Assembly (NCBI GenBank): GCA_910592205.1
Contig: CAJVPJ010000201.1
Coordinates: 1-35,470 of the forward strand
From: Paraglomus occultum
Taxonomy: Eukaryota > Glomeromycota > Glomeromycetes > Paraglomerales > Paraglomeraceae
Direction: 5' to 3'
DNA: 35,470 bases
This document shows positions 8,612 through 19,600 of this stretch, piece by piece. Under the pieces are notes generated by a model. It did not search any database. It was not told the DNA's origin and saw only the letters and a program-made list of their open reading frames with translations. A program made the position numbers and the translations under genes. Each line of letters begins with the position of its first letter. Within the stretch, counting starts at the first letter, position 1.

Positions 8612-11227
8612 TCATAAGATTCTCTTCACATGTCTCCCTTCATCTATTTGCATTACTTCATCATCCTCACTTTCTGAATCATCATTGGGATATAAAGTGT
8701 TCATTGGAAATCGGAGATTGGCTTTGAGCATGGCTGCCTTTCGCTTGGCTTCTCGATCTATCTCATCAAGATCCTACATAGATACGATGTTAGCATAGCA
8801 TTGCAATACTCGCTTTGTTTCTAAACATAGCAACAATAAAACAAACCGTCTCCGAGTCTGAACTCAAACTCATAATATTTCCAAAGAGCAGCGATTTTTC
8901 TCTTGGGCGTGTTGTCGTAGGTGGAAGATAGGAGAAATTTGTGGGTTCCTCTTCAAACCCTAAATAAAATAATATTTATCACAAAATAACTATAAGAAGA
9001 CTTTTGACCAGAGAAATTTTTGATAAACGAAAACTCACTTTTGCTTTTTATCAAAGACTCGATGTCTTCCATCTCAACGTCCTCAATAAAACCGCTTTTG
9101 CTGCTTATAGTCAATGTCTTCATATTCCTCAAACTCTCAGGTTCTAGTGACTTGTCGTCTGGCTTCACATCGGTAACTACCTTTTTGATCACTATGGCAA
9201 TATCAGCAGCATATATCCTGACCAATGTCGGAGGCGGGTTACAACAAGCAAGCACCCCTGGTGGATCAACGGGCATTTTTCGAGATATCTCAAATAACAT
9301 ATGATTGGGAAGTACATATCTGTAATAAAAAACCAAATGTTACATAATACCAGTAGATTGTGGAAATGTTTATAAATTCACACTCACGTCACACTCTCAT
9401 CCTCCAGTCTCGCTGTCTTGTCTCTCCATTCGTGTATTGCTTTGAACACGGCCAGCTTGTATGGATAATAGCCAGTAAGAAATTTGCGAGCAGCTTATCC
9501 TAAAATTAAAGTTTCTCCGTCTCACCTGTTGATTATCTAATATATGATTCCATTTTGCTAATAGATTCTTCCATCCTCTGAAACCGCTTCCGTTCTCAAC
9601 ATCATATTCCATTTTCTTGTAGACGGTCAATGAAGTCTCTCGCGATCTATCCAAGACCACTTGTAAAATATCCTTACCGGGTGCTGACCTGTCTATTAAT
9701 TCGTGACGCATCCGATCATATATGTAGAGAAGATAATGAGTGTCCTCTCGAGCATATTTAATCATTTCTGCTGGAAGGGGACTGTGTGATGAAACGGACA
9801 AAATAATCGTCAATCCAATAATGTCGAAAAAACCCTCCTCCCTTTTTACTTTTTGGCCTGATACATACCGAAGCCGCCAATCCGCCAGTTGGTACTTTTT
9901 ATCTGCATCAACGCCGCAGTAATGCTTTAGCAAATGTGCTAGTGAATGTTTGCCAAAATCCAACACATTAGATGCGTGAAACGTGTCAAATAAATTCACT
10001 ATATAAACGCCAAAGTCTCTTTGAAGCCAAAGCACATCCATTTGTGCGCCATGTAGCACTTTTACAATATTTGGATCAGTGAATGACTGATTTAACCAAT
10101 GCATAACGTGTCGTAGTGCTAATGCATCAATAATAAAGTCTTCTTGTCTTGTGCTTATTTGTACTAAACATGTTATTCCTTGATATGAGCGGTAGTCGTG
10201 ATGTTCAAGATCTATAGCAATCTCTTGAGCAGCTTCTAACCGTCTGCATATCTCTTCTAATTGTTCCTCAGTCTCAACAAGCGTAAACGGCGTGTTCTCG
10301 AGTTTTTGAAATATTGACTCGGGAGTTTTATTTAACAAGTGTTGTGGGTATTTCATGTTATTTATCTCATATTCGTATGGATGCGTAAAACTTGTGTTTG
10401 AAAGATTAAAGTTAGAAGAAAAGCATACATATTAATATTTCTATTTTGTACACATCCGACTCTCACCAATCATCAGGTCCCGGATTATCGTAGTTTTTCA
10501 ATGGTACAAGAGCATTAGGTTTTTCGCGTATCTTTGGAATAAAAGGCGCGTCCCCGTTATCGATCGTATCTCGAAACTTCATTTGGGGACGGAGGATCCC
10601 TTGAGCATACATTAAACCCCTGTCCAGCCAGTCCTTTTTTGCCTTTTAATAGAATAAATCTATTGTTTGGAACACATAAAATTGAAAGCGATAAATAAAT
10701 AAGCTGCAAAGTATAGAAAGCACTGCTTACCACAACTGGAGTATTGGGAGTAGCTGTACCAGCGATCTGTTCGGCGCGTCCAGTAAACTCGTCAAGACAG
10801 ACATCCTAACATAAAAAACAACGCACATACGGCATAAACAATAAGTATATTAGACTTTAATACGCGGTATTTGTACAATTCCTCTGACAAATCGTTCGTT
10901 CACCCCACTTACAACTCTCTCGAGCAAATTATCATTGAGATCTGCGACCGACGTGAACCTGTCCTCAACGTCTTCGAGATCAGCAAAAGACTGTATTGTA
11001 CCGTCATATATCTCACCGGCTGCTCTAGTTATCAAGCTATTAGTGAGATGTAATAACTTTTCGCCAATTCGATCCAAGCTTTGCCGAAATTCACGATCGC
11101 ACACTCGCTGAAACCGGATCTCCTCGCCCGACACCTTCTTTGCTGCCTCTTGAGTTCGTAGTAAACGTCGGTAGAACTCTATTTGATATCTGGAAAAGTC
11201 TTCTGTTATGTTTGGAATGTCAGCCAT
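8612..11227 (-). CDS. RRP6: Exosome 3'-5' exoribonuclease Rrp6 (EXOSC10)
   Basis: Nine exons on the minus strand (10913-11227, 10731-10805, 10467-10642, 9869-10390, 9526-9781, 9388-9455, 9039-9319, 8847-8959, 8612-8773) give about 655 residues. Domains in order: PMC2NT (about 5-110), a linker with RPQMKFRD and HPYEYEI, the DEDDy exonuclease, and an HRDC domain (WRDKTARLEDES, YVLPNHMLFEI). Catalytic residues are visible: D249 and E251 in IDLEHHD, D307 in GAQMDVLW, Y372 and D376 in YAREDTHYLL. Rrp6 is the distributive nuclease of the nuclear exosome and trims rRNA, snoRNA and aberrant transcripts. The C-terminal tail after HRDC is shorter than in yeast or human but is acidic as usual. The start is the first ATG before the PMC2NT motif. 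It is divergent from TRM140. Confidence 0.95.
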
Positions 11228-11459
11228 GTTTGTCAACTGTCTATTATCGTTACTGCTAACTAGACTCGTAAGCTTTTTTGAGAAAATTTGGTGCAACGTA
11301 AGATCACCACTGCGCGAATTTGATGGTAAGTTTTGATCGGAAGAGAAAAAAAAAATAACTTTTATGCAGGGAAGGTCTGGGCTAATTCCTATATCTAGAA
11401 TGTTAATCGGGATAAGAAATACATCACTCTGCAAATACAAAAAAGTCCAAAAATTGAAC
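11228..11459. promoter_or_regulatory. Shared divergent promoter, RRP6 and TRM140
   Basis: The two start codons point away from each other and are 232 bases apart (137 if the upstream in-frame ATG of TRM140 is used). Both promoters must lie in this stretch, so co-regulation is possible. No specific factor site is recognised. Confidence 0.45.
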
Positions 11460-12934
11460 ATGACAATGCTGCAATCGGAAAACGATGAATCAATGCGTGA
11501 AGGAAACGGCAACGATAAGGAAAAGTCGGTATCAAGTGTTCAAGACGTGCGGGAAGCATCTCCTGCATTTGGAACTCGTACACTTGTAAACACTGACGAT
11601 GTCTTTAATCATAACGCCTGGTGCGTAATAGCGTGATGTGCTTATATCATTACACTTATCGATTGACTAATAGTGATAGTTTTCCAGGGACAACGTAGAG
11701 TGGGATGAAGAGCAGGAGATGTATGCACGAAAGCAGATCGAAAAGCAAGAAAATTCTCGTGTGCCCGCAGGGGAACAAGGTAATAGTAATGAAGACGTTT
11801 TATTTGATACTTCTGGAAAATATTTACAAGAATGCAAACTGTCTTAGAAAAATACTTGGCTGAACCAGCAAGTTTCTGGGACGCTTTCTATGAGAAGAAT
11901 GAGAACAAGTTTTTCAAAGACCGGCATTGGCTCAAGGTCGAATTTCCAGAATTGCATCAGACTACTTTGAAAGATGTATGTGGCGATATTGTTACATTTA
12001 TAGAAATCATATCTATCAATGTTGATCACATGCATCAACAGCCTTTATTACGACTTTCTCGTGCAGGCTGGCCCCAAACGCGTCGTTGAGGTTGGTTGTG
12101 GAGCAGGAAATACCCTGTTCCCGCTTCTGGCTGTAAACCAAAACCCCGATTTATTTATTTATGCTTACGATTTTTCTTCAACGGCAGTCGAAGTAGTAAA
12201 GGTAATTTTTATCTTGTGCTTTCTCAATTACTGGCTTGCAGGAATTAACTTCCATATGATTTTGGTAGAGTCATTCAGAATACGATACACAGAAGAGCAA
12301 AGCTTTTGTTTGGGATTTGACAAGTGATAACATTCCGGATTGTGTGAATGCAGGATCGATAGACATTGTTGTGTTAATATTTGTATTTTCAGCATTGCAA
12401 CCTCAACAATGGGCCAAGGCTGTAGAGAATGTATACAAGGTACATTTTAGCGCGAAATCGCTTCAGAGTAAACCAATTCGTTTCAATGCTGATGAGAGAT
12501 ATTTTTTGTTTAGATGTTAAAGCCTGGCGGATTGGTACTTTTCAGAGGTACAGTCAAAATTCCGAAAGATTACTTTTTTATGAAACTCTTTCCTAAGATA
12601 AATTGATCTCCAGACTATGGCCGATATGACATGGTCCAACTGCGTTTCAAAGAAGGGCGCATGCTATCTGACAACTTTTACATTCGTGGGGATGGAACGA
12701 GAGTTTACTTCTTCACTACAGGTATCGCAATATGCCATTACTCTTCAATTACTCTTTCTTTGTTTTCGTAAATGCTTCTTAACATGTATCCATATTACAG
12801 ACGAACTAGATACAATATGGAGTTCTAAATTTCTAATTGAACAAAATGCGATCGATAAGCGACTGATTGTAAATCGACATCGAAGACTCAAAATGTATCG
12901 TGTTTGGTTACAAGGCAAATTCCGTAAAAGTTAA
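11460..12934 (+). CDS. TRM140: tRNA N3-methylcytidine methyltransferase (Trm140/METTL2 family)
   Basis: Eight exons (11460-11620, 11688-11779, 11848-11975, 12067-12201, 12269-12439, 12514-12547, 12614-12721, 12801-12934) join to about 320 residues. Family blocks appear in order: [36 protein letters not shown], the SAM-binding motif [20 protein letters not shown], the post-I block [46 protein letters not shown] and a C-terminal MYRVW. The enzyme makes m3C at position 32 of certain tRNAs (Thr, Ser or Arg). There is no actin-binding N-terminal fusion of the kind seen in yeast Abp140. Two in-frame ATGs lie upstream (11364 and 11400); they would add a basic N-terminus (see findings). The start at 11460 is a choice, not proven. 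Confidence 0.92.
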
Positions 12935-13028
12935 TATGCCTTGTTGTATAAATAGTAGAATCTCATCTGAAACATATCTCCAAAGCTATAAACATTGAAT
13001 TGTCGCCGTACATGTTGATCGCGCAACG

Positions 13029-14455
13029 TTAAGACTTTCCATTGGTATCAGGAATGTAAACGTATGCCGAAGCGTAACTCACGCTGCTGTCTCTCTCGTT
13101 GACAACTTTACCAGATTGTGCATAGTGGACGAAGCGAATGCGCGGTCGCTCAAAGCCATTTTCTATACCTGCTGTCAATACTTCTAAAGCACATAGCAAA
13201 ACGCTGATGGGATGCCTGCCACATATGGTGTTTTTGGTTCTTCCGAGATACTCTGTGAACTGGCGATGGCTAATTCTTTCTATAATAGCCATCCCTTCTT
13301 TATCGAGCTTTTCGATAGATTCATGAATGGGAACCGTTAGTGGCGTGGTTGATTTGTAAGACAAATTTACTATTTTGTCGGGACTAGGTGAATAATATGT
13401 GTACGAGAACCGTTGGCCCCTGCGAACGAAATATAAAGTATTATGGTTGGCAAATGGAAATGATCCTTCGATAAACGGATGATGTTAAATTATTACCAAT
13501 GACAGAAATCGGAAGATATAATAAAAAGATTCTCGGGATTTTCCAGATACGGAGCTAACAGCTTTCCATAGAGTACTTCTTTGGACGTAGACAATGCTCC
13601 GACTAGAATCGGTACGATTTTAATAGAGTCGATTTTACTATTGATTAAAACCAAGAACATGTCAGTACCGCATGTTCATCTTGAGTGTTGCCATGCTCTC
13701 GTAACGATGAAGACCTCAAATTAACCTTTCCAGAATTTTATAAGTATATGGAAGATGCATTTCAATACTATGTTCAGCCTCGTCATCATCAAGACTCATA
13801 TCGGTGAAATGTCCTGTACTTCCGAGTTCGTTAATAACTAAAATAAAAAAAGCGCTTGGTCATTTTCGAGTTTAAAATGGTCTAAGCTTTTAATGATAAA
13901 ATTACAAACCATCAAGATCCAGAGTTAGGTTTCCCAAAGGAGTCTCGTATTCAGTACACTTGGAAAGAGCACATCCGGGAAGATAAACATGATGTGAAGG
14001 CCCTAAAATAAACACTCGTTTTCTAGAAAACACCAAGCAATAGATTTGAGGAAAAACTACCCGCCGAGCAACAAAACGCAAGATTGAGAACTTACACTAC
14101 TTGAGGGTCTATGCATTTGTATGCGAACGCTGCTGCGGGACCACTGTGCAAATAGCCAGCGTGACTTTTACGAAAAGATATGTGAGTGAGTATGCAGCAG
14201 GTGGCATACATACTATATGAATTTAGAGAGCTTACGGTGCAATAATAGCGCGAGCGCCTTGAACTGGATATGGTATATTGTCTTCAGTAGTCTCGGGAAC
14301 TTTTCCGAGCCATTTGGAAAGCTCCTTATTCAGGCGAGATTCTGACAGAACAGAGTTAATGACTCACGACGCAAACCCATAATTAACACCCAAGATTACT
14401 ATATTGCACCTTGATCACTATACCAAGTACCAGCGTGCGCAGCGGCTCTATTCAT
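13029..14455 (-). CDS. MHO1: MEMO1/Mho1 family protein
   Basis: Seven exons (14410-14455, 14236-14341, 14096-14164, 13910-14022, 13726-13837, 13497-13637, 13029-13419) give about 325 residues, close to the usual family length (about 300). Conserved blocks are all present: [12 protein letters not shown] at the start, [81 protein letters not shown], and a final HYAQSG with [10 protein letters not shown]. The family is related to extradiol dioxygenases and has conserved His and Cys residues (HAG, SHH, CHWG, CGRHP). Human MEMO1 is linked to receptor signalling, redox and copper/iron handling; the yeast protein Mho1 has no settled role. The 3' end converges with TRM140 at 94 bases. Confidence 0.95.
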
Positions 14456-14634
14456 GACGCGACACTTTGGCAAATTAGTGAAAACACAGTGGAGTGGCTC
14501 AGGTCGATGATGTAAGTGATTATGTTTGACTTTTATTTGATCGGCTTGATATAGTATAGTATGGAACTTTCCATTTATAATAAAAAATATAACTTCGGGG
14601 ATCCTACGTTCTCTCATTTCCCAAAGCGTTCGTT
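14456..14634. promoter_or_regulatory. Shared divergent promoter, MHO1 and WW-domain gene
   Basis: Only 179 bases separate two outward-facing start codons, so both promoters must be here or extend into the neighbouring genes. No specific motif is recognised. Confidence 0.4.
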
Positions 14635-15443
14635 ATGGATCAACGACTACCTCCTGGTTGGAAGGCGGCATATGACTCAAATTCAGGACAGTACTATTAC
14701 GTTGGTGAGCATTCATACGTTTATTTCCGGCAGTAAAGCGCTTAAAAACGTTGCGGTTGCTTAAAACCTACAGTAGTATTTACGCCTTCGTAGTAATTCT
14801 ACCCTTCTAATTTTACGCGCGATTTGTATAAGATACCCGCACAGGTCAGTCGCAGTGGCAGCCTCCAGGAGACGTGACACCAAGCACGCAAACACTCTCG
14901 CCATATCCACAATATGGTTCAGGCATGCCGAGTGCCTCTCCACAGGGACAAGGCATGCCCATTGCCTCTACACAGGGTCCAACAATGCCAAACGCCTCCT
15001 CATTCGGACCAAGCATGCCTCCCTACCCATCATCAGATAGGTATTCAACCCCTCCGCCTTATACATCCACACCCTCTTATGACGTCCCTACCGCATCACC
15101 ATATGGCGCCTCCCCTCATCCACCAGATCCATCCACATACACTCCTACTACTTACCCTACCGAGAAACATTCGGGAGGTGGAGAGTCGTCGAGCTACTTG
15201 GAGTCATTCCAATCACAAAACCCACCAACGTCATACCCACCAACATCATACCCATCAGGTGCTTTTAATTCTCAAGGTGCAGAAGATCCTGACGACCCTA
15301 GGGCATTTAAGCTTGGTGGTATGAATACAGCAACTGTTGCTGCTGGTGTGGTTGGTGGCGCGGCGTTGGCTTATGCATTAGGGCATAGGAAACATAAAAA
15401 GAAAAAATGGAAAGGATTTAAATGGAAAGGATTTAAATGGTAA
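14635..15443 (+). CDS. WW-domain protein with Pro-rich middle and glycine-zipper tail
   Basis: Two exons (14635-14704, 14833-15443) join to 226 residues. Residues 4-36 form a WW domain (LPPGWKAAYD, QYYYV, then TGQSQWQPP after the intron), with both tryptophans and the closing prolines. WW domains bind proline-rich peptides. The middle (40-165) is Pro/Ser/Tyr-rich with imperfect repeats around GMPxAS and a tandem TSYPPTSYPS. A Gly/Ala stretch (TATVAAGVVGGAALAYALGH) looks like a glycine zipper, able to pack in or on a membrane. The tail is His/Lys-rich and ends with a duplicated KWKGF unit. I do not recognise a named orthologue. The protein could be a membrane-associated adaptor; this is inference from domain order. 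Confidence 0.85.
14923..15021 (+). repeat. 33-base coding tandem repeat (GMPxAS units)
   Basis: Inside the WW-domain gene, about three imperfect copies of a 33-base unit, each carrying an ATGCC core, encode GMPSASPQGQ, GMPIASTQGP and TMPNASSFGP, followed by a partial SMPPY copy. The copies differ at several bases. Confidence 0.7.
15405..15442 (+). repeat. 15-base tandem duplication encoding the KWKGF tail
   Basis: The unit AAATGGAAAGGATTT occurs twice in exact tandem and is followed by a partial third copy (AAATGG) right before the stop codon, giving a tail of repeated Lys-Trp-Lys-Gly-Phe. Confidence 0.85.
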
Positions 15444-15535
15444 TTGTGGTATGTAAACTAGTTTTGTGAGCATGCAATCGGGCACGCGCAAGTTATGTTT
15501 ATGTGGATATTCTGATCCCTATGTTGTATTTATTT

Positions 15536-15541
15536 AATAAA
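15536..15541 (+). terminator. AATAAA poly(A)-signal-like hexamer
   Basis: An AATAAA hexamer lies about 95 bases after the stop codon of the WW-domain gene, in the convergent spacer with ATP17. In an AT-rich spacer this can occur by chance. Confidence 0.3.
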
Positions 15542-15703
15542 GAGCTTTATTGCGGGAGGATATAATTGTTACGCTGGGCCTGGAAATTGTATTTGTTTTT
15601 TTGTATCTTTATTAATAAACCATCTTTAAAACTGAAATCAAATGTTACTATTGAATTACCTCTTGTACTGTAGTCAGGTGACGCTTGAAGACCGTATTTC
15701 TTA

Positions 15704-16092
15704 TTAATGATGCTTTTTACTTTTATGATGTTCTAAAAAAAGTTACAAATTAACATGCTAGCTGCAAATACCACTACAACAAGCCTCCCTCAATGTTATA
15801 AATACTCACTTAAGTGCAAATTGTAATCGATGGTGTATCCTACAAGTCCGAGAGCCAAAATAACATGCAAAATGGGCGCTGCAGACCCAGTTTCAAAGTA
15901 TTTGGCCTTATACTTTCCGGCCAGACTAGTCGGCACGGGATCGACTCTGGGTCCTTTCGGGATCTTTTGGTAGAAGTCTACCAATTTAGCGAACCTCGCA
16001 CCCTGTATGGCCGAGGTTCCCGCCTGCTTCACAGAGAGGGCAGGCGGAATTAGAGACTTCGTGCTGAAGCGACGAACTTGTATAAAGTTCAT
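15704..16092 (-). CDS. ATP17: Mitochondrial ATP synthase subunit f (Atp17)
   Basis: Two exons (15810-16092 and 15704-15732) join to 103 residues, the usual size. The start (MNFIQVRRFSTKSLIPP) is a basic, hydroxylated mitochondrial presequence. It is followed by the family block KLVDFYQKIPKGPR, a KYKAKYFETGSAAPI block and one membrane helix (PILHVILALGLVGYTIDYNL). The second exon adds only a short His/Lys-rich matrix tail (KHHKSKKHH), as in fungal homologues. Subunit f is part of the Fo membrane sector of complex V and supports its stability. An upstream in-frame ATG at 16176 would add 28 residues, but the start at 16092 gives the typical presequence. Confidence 0.9.
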
Positions 16093-16634
16093 TTTTCTTG
16101 AGTTTTTCAGTGATCTATATTTTTGGAATCTTGAATTTATGCCGAGAACGGGCCAATTAAATGATAGATTATGCAACCAATAATATTAATATAATTATTA
16201 CGAAATAATAAATCAAAAATAATAATAAAGGCATAACTACAAGAAAATTCCCCAATATTAATATTAATATGGTAGGTCTTGATTTATGATACAAGCTGTC
16301 TGTTACCAACATTGCAGATTGAATTGGCCAGAAGTTTCTGCCTTATACTTAGCCCAGGGTATATAATTACAGAGATCATGTTCTCTACTACTACTAATAG
16401 AGAAATGCAACAGGATGCATTAATTAGGATGATGCATTCTATTTTCTTGGCAAAACAAGTACTGTATTCTTTATTACAATATTTACTTTTTATTTTGTTT
16501 CATGATTGAGCCCGCTGATAATGTTTGGCAAGATACTTTGGGAGAAACTTGGCCAAAAGAATCACAGCATTATTAACAGAAGGTTGACATGATAACAATC
16601 GTACACAACAAGACGCATTTTTATTCAACACACA
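16093..16634. other. Spacer between ATP17 and the cap-binding gene; possible tiny gene
   Basis: AT-rich, with repeated AATATTAATATTAAT near 16185 and 16258. A possible two-exon plus-strand micro-gene (16378-16458 joined to 16511-16576, 48 residues ending DNVWQDTLGETWPKESQHY) has usable GT and AG signals but no recognised family. I leave it as a candidate only. Confidence 0.2.
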
Positions 16635-19600
16635 CTAAAATTCGAGTTGTCCTGCGACATATCCGAATGCTCTTACAAGTTTGACAGTATTCTCAATAAT
16701 GGGATCCACACTAGATGTCAGCACAATAGTCTCCAATGTCACTATAAATGATGACAGTTGAGAATAATACTACAGACAAGACATATGATAGCGTGTTAGT
16801 TATAAGGATAAGTATCCAAGCACTCAAAAAGTCCGACAAATAATTAGTTACTCACCACTCTTGCAATCTCTCTAAAGAAACCCCAGACCCAGTAAAACCA
16901 CCACTGTGTTAATGGATCATCAATATTCTGCTGCCTATACTCCAGCAACTTTTTTGACAAAACGTCTGCAAACTTTTGAAATACCAATAACAATACTTCC
17001 TTTTGTTCCCTAGTTACCATGCTAAGCGTGTTCTCAATCTGTTGGATTGACTCTGCCTCGCTCCCCACTGCACTCTGTCGGTCTGAAGAAGAGTTTTTTT
17101 TAAGTATTCCAATAAAATGGAAATTGTTACAAGTAATTGAAGTGATTAATATGGGCAGTGAGCGAAATACACGGTTTATAAAAGCCACGCGGTGTTAATT
17201 ACCATCAGATGTCATATCACCGCCTTGCTCTTCAGCTGCTTTACGCAAACTATCCAGCTTGCTTTGTATTTGGGATACACGGGAAATCACTTTATTAATT
17301 GTATTCTTAAGAATCTCCCAGATATAGGATCTGTGTGTTGTTAATTATCAATCTTCGTATAAAACGTTTTGATTAAAACAATATAATTACTTGTCGCATG
17401 GATGGTGACGTACCTAGAAACCTCCTCGTCGAATTCTTCCGAAAAAACCCACGTGACAACTGAACTTGCATCAACTACTCGATAATTCAGCAACTTGTCA
17501 AGCAGAATTCCAAGAAACTAGTTGAACGAGATAATAGTTATTATGAGAGCGTATAATAAAAAATCAATGTCGATATATTCAGTTATTCACCTGGGTATTC
17601 TTTGACCAGAAATCGGCCACTATTTTAACAGTGTGGACTCTGGCTTCGGCTGTTGTATTGTATGACTGCAACAAAGTGAGATACCTAAATTTTAAATCCG
17701 TTTCAACAAACATCCAGACATTTGTAAAAATTCCAAGGGTACTAAATTCCGTTCTCTCCACACGAAAATAGCAAACGACTGTCCACATGGCAGGTACTGA
17801 CCTCTCAATCACATTGAGAACATGACTGAAACTCTTGCTACCTAGCATTAACACACATTGAACCAGGATATCCCGCATAACGTCTTCCTGTTCGTCTTCT
17901 GATGAATCGGGGATAATAGTACGAACTTCGGCAAGAATGGACTGAATTTGATCATTGGAACTTTTGCTGCGAAGTTTTCCCAAGACCTGTTGTGCCAAAG
18001 CATGATATTGATTAGCTGTAAAAAATTATACATATGTATTAGTAAACGTATCTTATTACAGGAAATACTTGAAATTTGCGTCTGCTGAATGTTCAAAAGC
18101 AAGACTTTAGTTTACCATCGCTCACATAACGAAAACTAGTTGTGGGCTCTGCTGCTGGGAATACGGCTAAAAATTCATCGGATACATTGGATTTGATCCT
18201 ATCATAATAGCTATATCGTATTAACTTTTCAAACGTCTCCCGTATAAAGCAGAGTTTAGGATGAAGCGGATCCTCTCGGATGCAATCTTCCCTATTAGTA
18301 ATATTTGTCGATAGTTAGTGATTGAAGAATCCCTTTAATATTCGCTGATCGAATACTAATTACCATTCTTTCCACTTCCACACAAAATTAAAGTTGCTTA
18401 GATGATGCGAAAACCAGTTCCAATAACGATAGACACATTCAACGTCCATCATATCAAGGCGGTCGAACAATATTCTTATCGCTTTACCTAAGTAAGACAA
18501 AAGCGAACCAGAATCAAGGCGCAGATACGATCATGAATTCGATAAGCAGAAGTCGGATGTAATAAAGGATATCGCAGGCGGAAAGGTGTCCGGCAGTAGT
18601 TTGCAAAGTTCTGTGAACAGAGAGTGATAATATATTATCTTATATTTAGGATGCGGCAAACTGAACATCTGCGCAAAAATAGTCTGTTTAACGGTAAAAG
18701 AGCAATTAGCTTACAAAAATTCCTTGGTGAGTCCGCCGTGCGCCAGCATTATTAAAATAAGCAAGTCCTCACCTCAACGAGCACTTGCTCAAGACCGAAC
18801 CCAGGCGTATGTGTACTTCCACGCTCACTTCCTTTCATGCTTTCATCCTCCGGCTCATCCTCATCCTCATCCTCTTTCTTGGTATTTGTTCCTTCCATGT
18901 CTTCTTCCTTGATCTCGACTTTAGTCTTATCTCCACTCTCATCATCACCATCTCCCACAACCTTATTTTGACTTTCCCTTACTGTGATATTCTTATCATC
19001 ACTTGCAAAAGTCCCTGGCGCGAAGAAGTATCGCAAGTCTTTAAGAATTTTGACACATTCCTTTCGATTAACTTCGAATATATCAATAACGTCCTGGACA
19101 ACGTCATACATGAGGAAATAATCAATGTGGGCTGGGTCTGGGACGAGGGGTTTTGTCTGGAGAGAGGATGGTGCGTGAAGGGAATCGGGTTATAGGGCAC
19201 GAAATATAAAGTATGCGGGTAAGAGAATGGGAGAAACAGAGAAACAAGATATAACTCAAACGTAGAGATAAAAATAGAGAGGACGCGTGATTTTTGTATA
19301 AACCTCATCCAGCGCGCCAACGAATATTCGGAATACTGGGTGTCTATGTGCATATTGTAGTCGATCGGAGTGAGGTGGTATATTCAACGGCTCGACTTCG
19401 TGCTGGCATGTTTCGGAATTTGATATAAATAGGATAATGAATATTGTAGTCATAATCATAAAACAAAAGCCACTAGATGATTATCATACCTGATCTGCTG
19501 TCACCAGCATTGAATCATATTCTGGCCATAAAGTCACAAGCATTGGACACTAAACAACGTAGGGATAAAATATTGTTATATATATGCAACTTTGGCTTGA

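Noticed and set aside
9456-9525. Apparent frameshift in RRP6 between the nuclease and HRDC parts
   Set aside because: A normal 70-base intron (GTGAGA to ...TACAAG) joins LDNQQ to LAVFKAIHEWRD in phase; the nearer AG sites would give a 26-base intron and the wrong frame.
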